Assembly (NCBI GenBank): GCA_949746285.1
Contig: CATJZH010000124.1
Span: 1-8,811, forward strand
DNA length: 8,811 nt
Direction: 5' to 3'
Origin: an uncultured Clostridia bacterium
GTDB lineage: Bacteria; Bacillota; Clostridia; TANB77; CAG-508
Made by a program: the position numbers and the translations under genes. Below, in pieces: positions 5,090-8,811 of the stretch. The notes beneath the pieces were generated by a model. That model had not been told where the DNA came from. It saw nothing but the letters and a program-made list of their open reading frames with translations, and did not search any database. Position 1 is the stretch's first letter, and every line of letters starts with the position of its first letter.

Positions 5090-6628
5090 TTATTCTACTG
5101 GTACTTTTATTGTAGAATTTGTTGTATTTGTAACTGTATTTTCACTAGCATCAGTTACTGTATTTGAATTTTCTGTATTTCTTTCTGTTTTATTTGTTAA
5201 AGGTTCTCCATTTTCATCAATATTAGCTAAATTGTTTTCTTTTAAATAGTCTTCAAGTTTATATTGTTCTCCTCCAATTTCAATATAATATGTTGTTTCA
5301 CCTGATTTTGTAATAGCATAAATTTTAGAACAACTACATGGTATTAATATTCTTTCAGTAGTTACATCATAAATACCATATAAATCGTTTAAATTTAAAA
5401 CAATTCCTTTTATCCCTACTGATGGTGGAATTAATAGAACACTTTCTTCATTTCCTGAAGTTGTTGATGTAGCTGTAGAATGATAACCTAAATCATTATA
5501 AACTATTCCTGCTACTAAATCTCCATCAATATTATATAGTCCATATTTATTATCTTTTTTTACAGGAATACATTTATTGTATAATAAAGAATTATTATCT
5601 ATTTCAACTAAATCAAATTTTGAAATATCTAATCCTATTTCATCATTTTCTGCATGAATAATTCTTTTGCCCGTTCTATTTACAACTCCATATTCTGAAT
5701 CTTTTTCAACTAAATATAACTGTTTTTCATCATCTAACAATGATATATCTTCATATTCAGATGGTGCAATTACTGTGCTTCCATCATCTGACAATATTCC
5801 CATTGTTCCATTAGCAACAGTTACATAAAATTCTTTTACATTTTGAACAAATTTTATATCATCATATTTTATACTTATTATTTCCTTTCCATCACTTAGT
5901 GAAATAACTCCATATAAACTTTCTTTATTTTCTGATCCATTTCCAACTATAGTGTAACCATATAATACTGTTTTTAAGTTTTCATAATATCCACTCATTT
6001 CTTTATATCCAGCTTTTCCAACTACATTTTTAGCATATGTTATCATATATTCTAATGAATAAAACTTAAATCTATATTCTTTCCAATCTATCTGAACATT
6101 AAGCATTTCTGTTACATCCTCAAGTGATGCATATATTTTTCCATCAATAAACTTTAACTCCTTTTTTAATGAAAAAGTTTCGTTATATCCATTCTCATTT
6201 TTCATGCTAACTTGTATATCTGCAATTGTAGGTGTTCCTGTCACTTCTATGAATTTTTTAAATTTACTCGAATTAACAGCCATAGACACTACTTCAAAAT
6301 TATTTTGTAAATAACAACTGTCTTCATCTTCATTAAATTTGTTGTATTCACCTTTTGTATATGTGTATCCTAAAAGACTTGAGATTTGTTTTATATCCAA
6401 ATAAATTCCATTTTCTAAGTTTTTATAAAACCCCTCTGGTATAGAAACTTGTGTATCATTTATAAAAAGCTTTTCAGTTATAGAATCTTGATATTTTAAA
6501 ACTATAATCATTATAAATAGAAAAGCTATTAAAAAGGCACATAGTACTATTGACAACATTACTCCTCTTCTATTTCTAGTGTTCTTTTCTAATTTTTCCT
6601 TATATAGATCACTTTCTTGTAAATTCAT
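5090..6628 (-). CDS. Membrane-anchored WG-repeat protein with copper-amine-oxidase-N-like region
   Basis: The 512-residue product has a basic cytoplasmic start (1-23), one helix (about 24-44) as a signal anchor, and the rest outside the cell. Residues 53-88 (LFINDTQVSIPEG...YLDIKQISSLLGY) and about 158-184 (LKFIDGKIYASLEDVTEML) resemble copper-amine-oxidase N-terminal/stalk repeats. About five WG-type repeats follow, with cores LYGVISLSDGKEII (238), MGILSDDGSTVI (276), YGVVNRTGKRII (313), YGLYNIDGDLV (362) and LYGIYDVTTERIL (416); most have lost the Trp. The tail (about 478-507) is Asn/Thr/Glu-rich and looks disordered. No enzyme motif is recognisable; binding or scaffolding at the cell surface is inferred. 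It follows tgt by 22 bp with a G-rich SD (AGGGGG), so it is probably co-transcribed with queA-tgt, and a terminator follows. It occupies the slot often held by yajC. Confidence 0.8.
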   Translation of the reverse strand: MNLQESDLYKEKLEKNTRNRRGVMLSIVLCAFLIAFLFIMIIVLKYQDSITEKLFINDTQVSIPEGFYKNLENGIYLDIKQISSLLGYTYTKGEYNKFNEDEDSCYLQNNFEVVSMAVNSSKFKKFIEVTGTPTIADIQVSMKNENGYNETFSLKKELKFIDGKIYASLEDVTEMLNVQIDWKEYRFKFYSLEYMITYAKNVVGKAGYKEMSGYYENLKTVLYGYTIVGNGSENKESLYGVISLSDGKEIISIKYDDIKFVQNVKEFYVTVANGTMGILSDDGSTVIAPSEYEDISLLDDEKQLYLVEKDSEYGVVNRTGKRIIHAENDEIGLDISKFDLVEIDNNSLLYNKCIPVKKDNKYGLYNIDGDLVAGIVYNDLGYHSTATSTTSGNEESVLLIPPSVGIKGIVLNLNDLYGIYDVTTERILIPCSCSKIYAITKSGETTYYIEIGGEQYKLEDYLKENNLANIDENGEPLTNKTERNTENSNTVTDASENTVTNTTNSTIKVPVE

Positions 6629-6650
6629 TTAGTTCCCCCTTCTATTTTTT

Positions 6651-7778
<1,128 letters not shown>

Positions 7779-7792
7779 TAGTTATCTCCTTT

Positions 7793-8811
7793 TTATAAAA
7801 TAATCATTGCATCTCCAAAACTAAAAAATTTATATTTTTCTCTAACAGCTTCATTATATGCTTTCATTATAAAATCTTTTCCAGCTAAACTAGAAACTAA
7901 CATTATTAAAGTAGATTCTGGCAGATGAAAATTTGTAATTAAACTATCAATACATTTAAATTTATACCCTGGATAAATAAAAATGCTTGTATCTCCTTCT
8001 ACTTCTTTTAGAAATCCTTTTTCATCTGCCACAGACTCCAAAACTCTACATGAAGTAGTTCCTACAGCTATTACTTTATTCCTATTCTTTTTAGCTAAAT
8101 TTATTTTATCTGCATCTTCTTTTTTTATATAATAGTGTTCTGAATGCATCTCATGCTCTTCTACATTTTCTACTTTTACAGGTCTAAATGTACCTATTCC
8201 CACATGAAGAGTTACATTAGCTATTTGAACTCCTTTTGATTTTATTTTTTCTAAAAGTTCCTGTGTAAAATGCAAACCTGCAGTTGGTGCAGCTGCTGAA
8301 CCATCATATTTTGCATAAACTGTTTGATATTTTTCATTATCTTCTCTAGTTGCTTCAGTTATATATGGAGGCAATGGCATTAATCCAATATGATCTAATA
8401 TTTCATTAAATATGCCGTTATATTCAAACTCTACTTTTCTATTTCCGCCTTCTAAGACATCTAGCACAGTTGCTTTTAAAATCCCTTCTCCGAAAACAAC
8501 TCTACTTCCTGGTTTTAATTTATTTCCAGGTCGTACCATTGCTTCCCAAATATCTCCCTCTATTCTTTTTAGCAATAAAAATTCAACATTTGCACCAGTA
8601 TCTTTTTTTCCATATAATCTTGCTGGTATAACTTTTGTATTGTTTATTACTAAACAATCACCTGGATTTAAATATTCTATAATATCTTTAAAAACTTTAT
8701 GCTCTATATTCTTCTTATCTTTATCTAATACCATAAGTCTTGCTTCATCTCTTTTATCATAAGGGTGTTGAGCTATCAAATTTTCAGGTAACTCATAATT
8801 AAAATCAGATA
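7793..8811 (-). CDS. queA: S-adenosylmethionine:tRNA ribosyltransferase-isomerase (QueA), extreme 5' end beyond window
   Basis: QueA transfers and isomerises the ribosyl group of SAM onto preQ1-modified tRNA, giving epoxyqueuosine, the step after Tgt. Signatures are VINNTKVIPARL, VEFLLLKR, AMVRPGNKLKPG, LPPYI, YAKYDGSAAAPTAGLHFT, LHVGIGTFRPV, MHSEHYYI, VGTTSCRVLESV, and IDSLITNFHLPESTLIMLVSSLAG near the end. The frame stays open to the window edge and reads SDFNYELPENLIAQHPYDKRD, matching the family's usual N-terminus (MKLSDFDYELPEELIAQ type). The TTG at 8779 is therefore the internal Leu of ENLIAQ, not the start. 338 codons are visible and only about three (M-K-x) lie beyond the edge. The promoter of the queA-tgt-WG unit is outside the window. 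Confidence 0.97.
   Translation of the reverse strand, partial: SDFNYELPENLIAQHPYDKRDEARLMVLDKDKKNIEHKVFKDIIEYLNPGDCLVINNTKVIPARLYGKKDTGANVEFLLLKRIEGDIWEAMVRPGNKLKPGSRVVFGEGILKATVLDVLEGGNRKVEFEYNGIFNEILDHIGLMPLPPYITEATREDNEKYQTVYAKYDGSAAAPTAGLHFTQELLEKIKSKGVQIANVTLHVGIGTFRPVKVENVEEHEMHSEHYYIKKEDADKINLAKKNRNKVIAVGTTSCRVLESVADEKGFLKEVEGDTSIFIYPGYKFKCIDSLITNFHLPESTLIMLVSSLAGKDFIMKAYNEAVREKYKFFSFGDAMIIL

Noticed and set aside
8412..8762. + strand frame opposite queA
   Set aside because: Antisense to strongly conserved QueA sequence.

Overview
The window looks like a chromosomal backbone segment of a very AT-rich, low-GC Gram-positive bacterium, most likely a member of the Clostridia. The support is strong AGGAGG ribosome binding sites, sigma-A-type promoters, AT-only spacers, A/T-ending codons, and a gene neighbourhood (queA-tgt-TIGR04086 membrane protein-HD protein-secD-secF-rpsO-pnp) of a clostridial type. 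All nine genes lie on the minus strand, so transcription runs from the right end to the left. Nothing suggests a mobile element, phage, CRISPR array or tRNA/rRNA gene. Every long + strand open frame is the shadow of a minus-strand gene.

Layout in transcription order. (1) At the right edge, queA (5' end cut, about three codons missing) and tgt form a tight queuosine tRNA-modification unit. It is followed after 22 bp by a gene for a membrane-anchored, surface-exposed protein with a copper-amine-oxidase-N-like region and about five WG-type repeats. A long palindromic intrinsic terminator ends this unit at about 5029-5069. (2) A four-helix TIGR04086-type membrane protein follows. Its Shine-Dalgarno site abuts the U-tract of that terminator. 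(3) A clear promoter (TTGATA-17-TACAAT, 4604-4632) drives an HD-domain phosphohydrolase, then secD, then secF. Both Sec proteins are strikingly degenerate: SecD has lost the transmembrane aspartate of the VDAN motif, and SecF stops after four of its usual six helices. (4) rpsO has its own promoter, a hairpin leader that looks like an S15 autoregulatory site, and its own terminator. (5) pnp (5' half only; it runs off the left edge) has its own promoter and a roughly 140-nt leader. That leader holds a 13-bp stem, a switchable anti-Shine-Dalgarno element and two AUG-stop mini-frames.

Functionally the window combines tRNA modification (QueA/Tgt), export-related membrane proteins, ribosome assembly (S15) and RNA decay (PNPase). 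No wholly new multi-gene system is visible. The observations most worth following are the degenerate, truncated SecD/SecF pair, the regulatory architecture of the pnp leader, the terminator fused to a ribosome binding site at 5022-5069, and the WG-repeat protein sitting where yajC is often found in related genomes.
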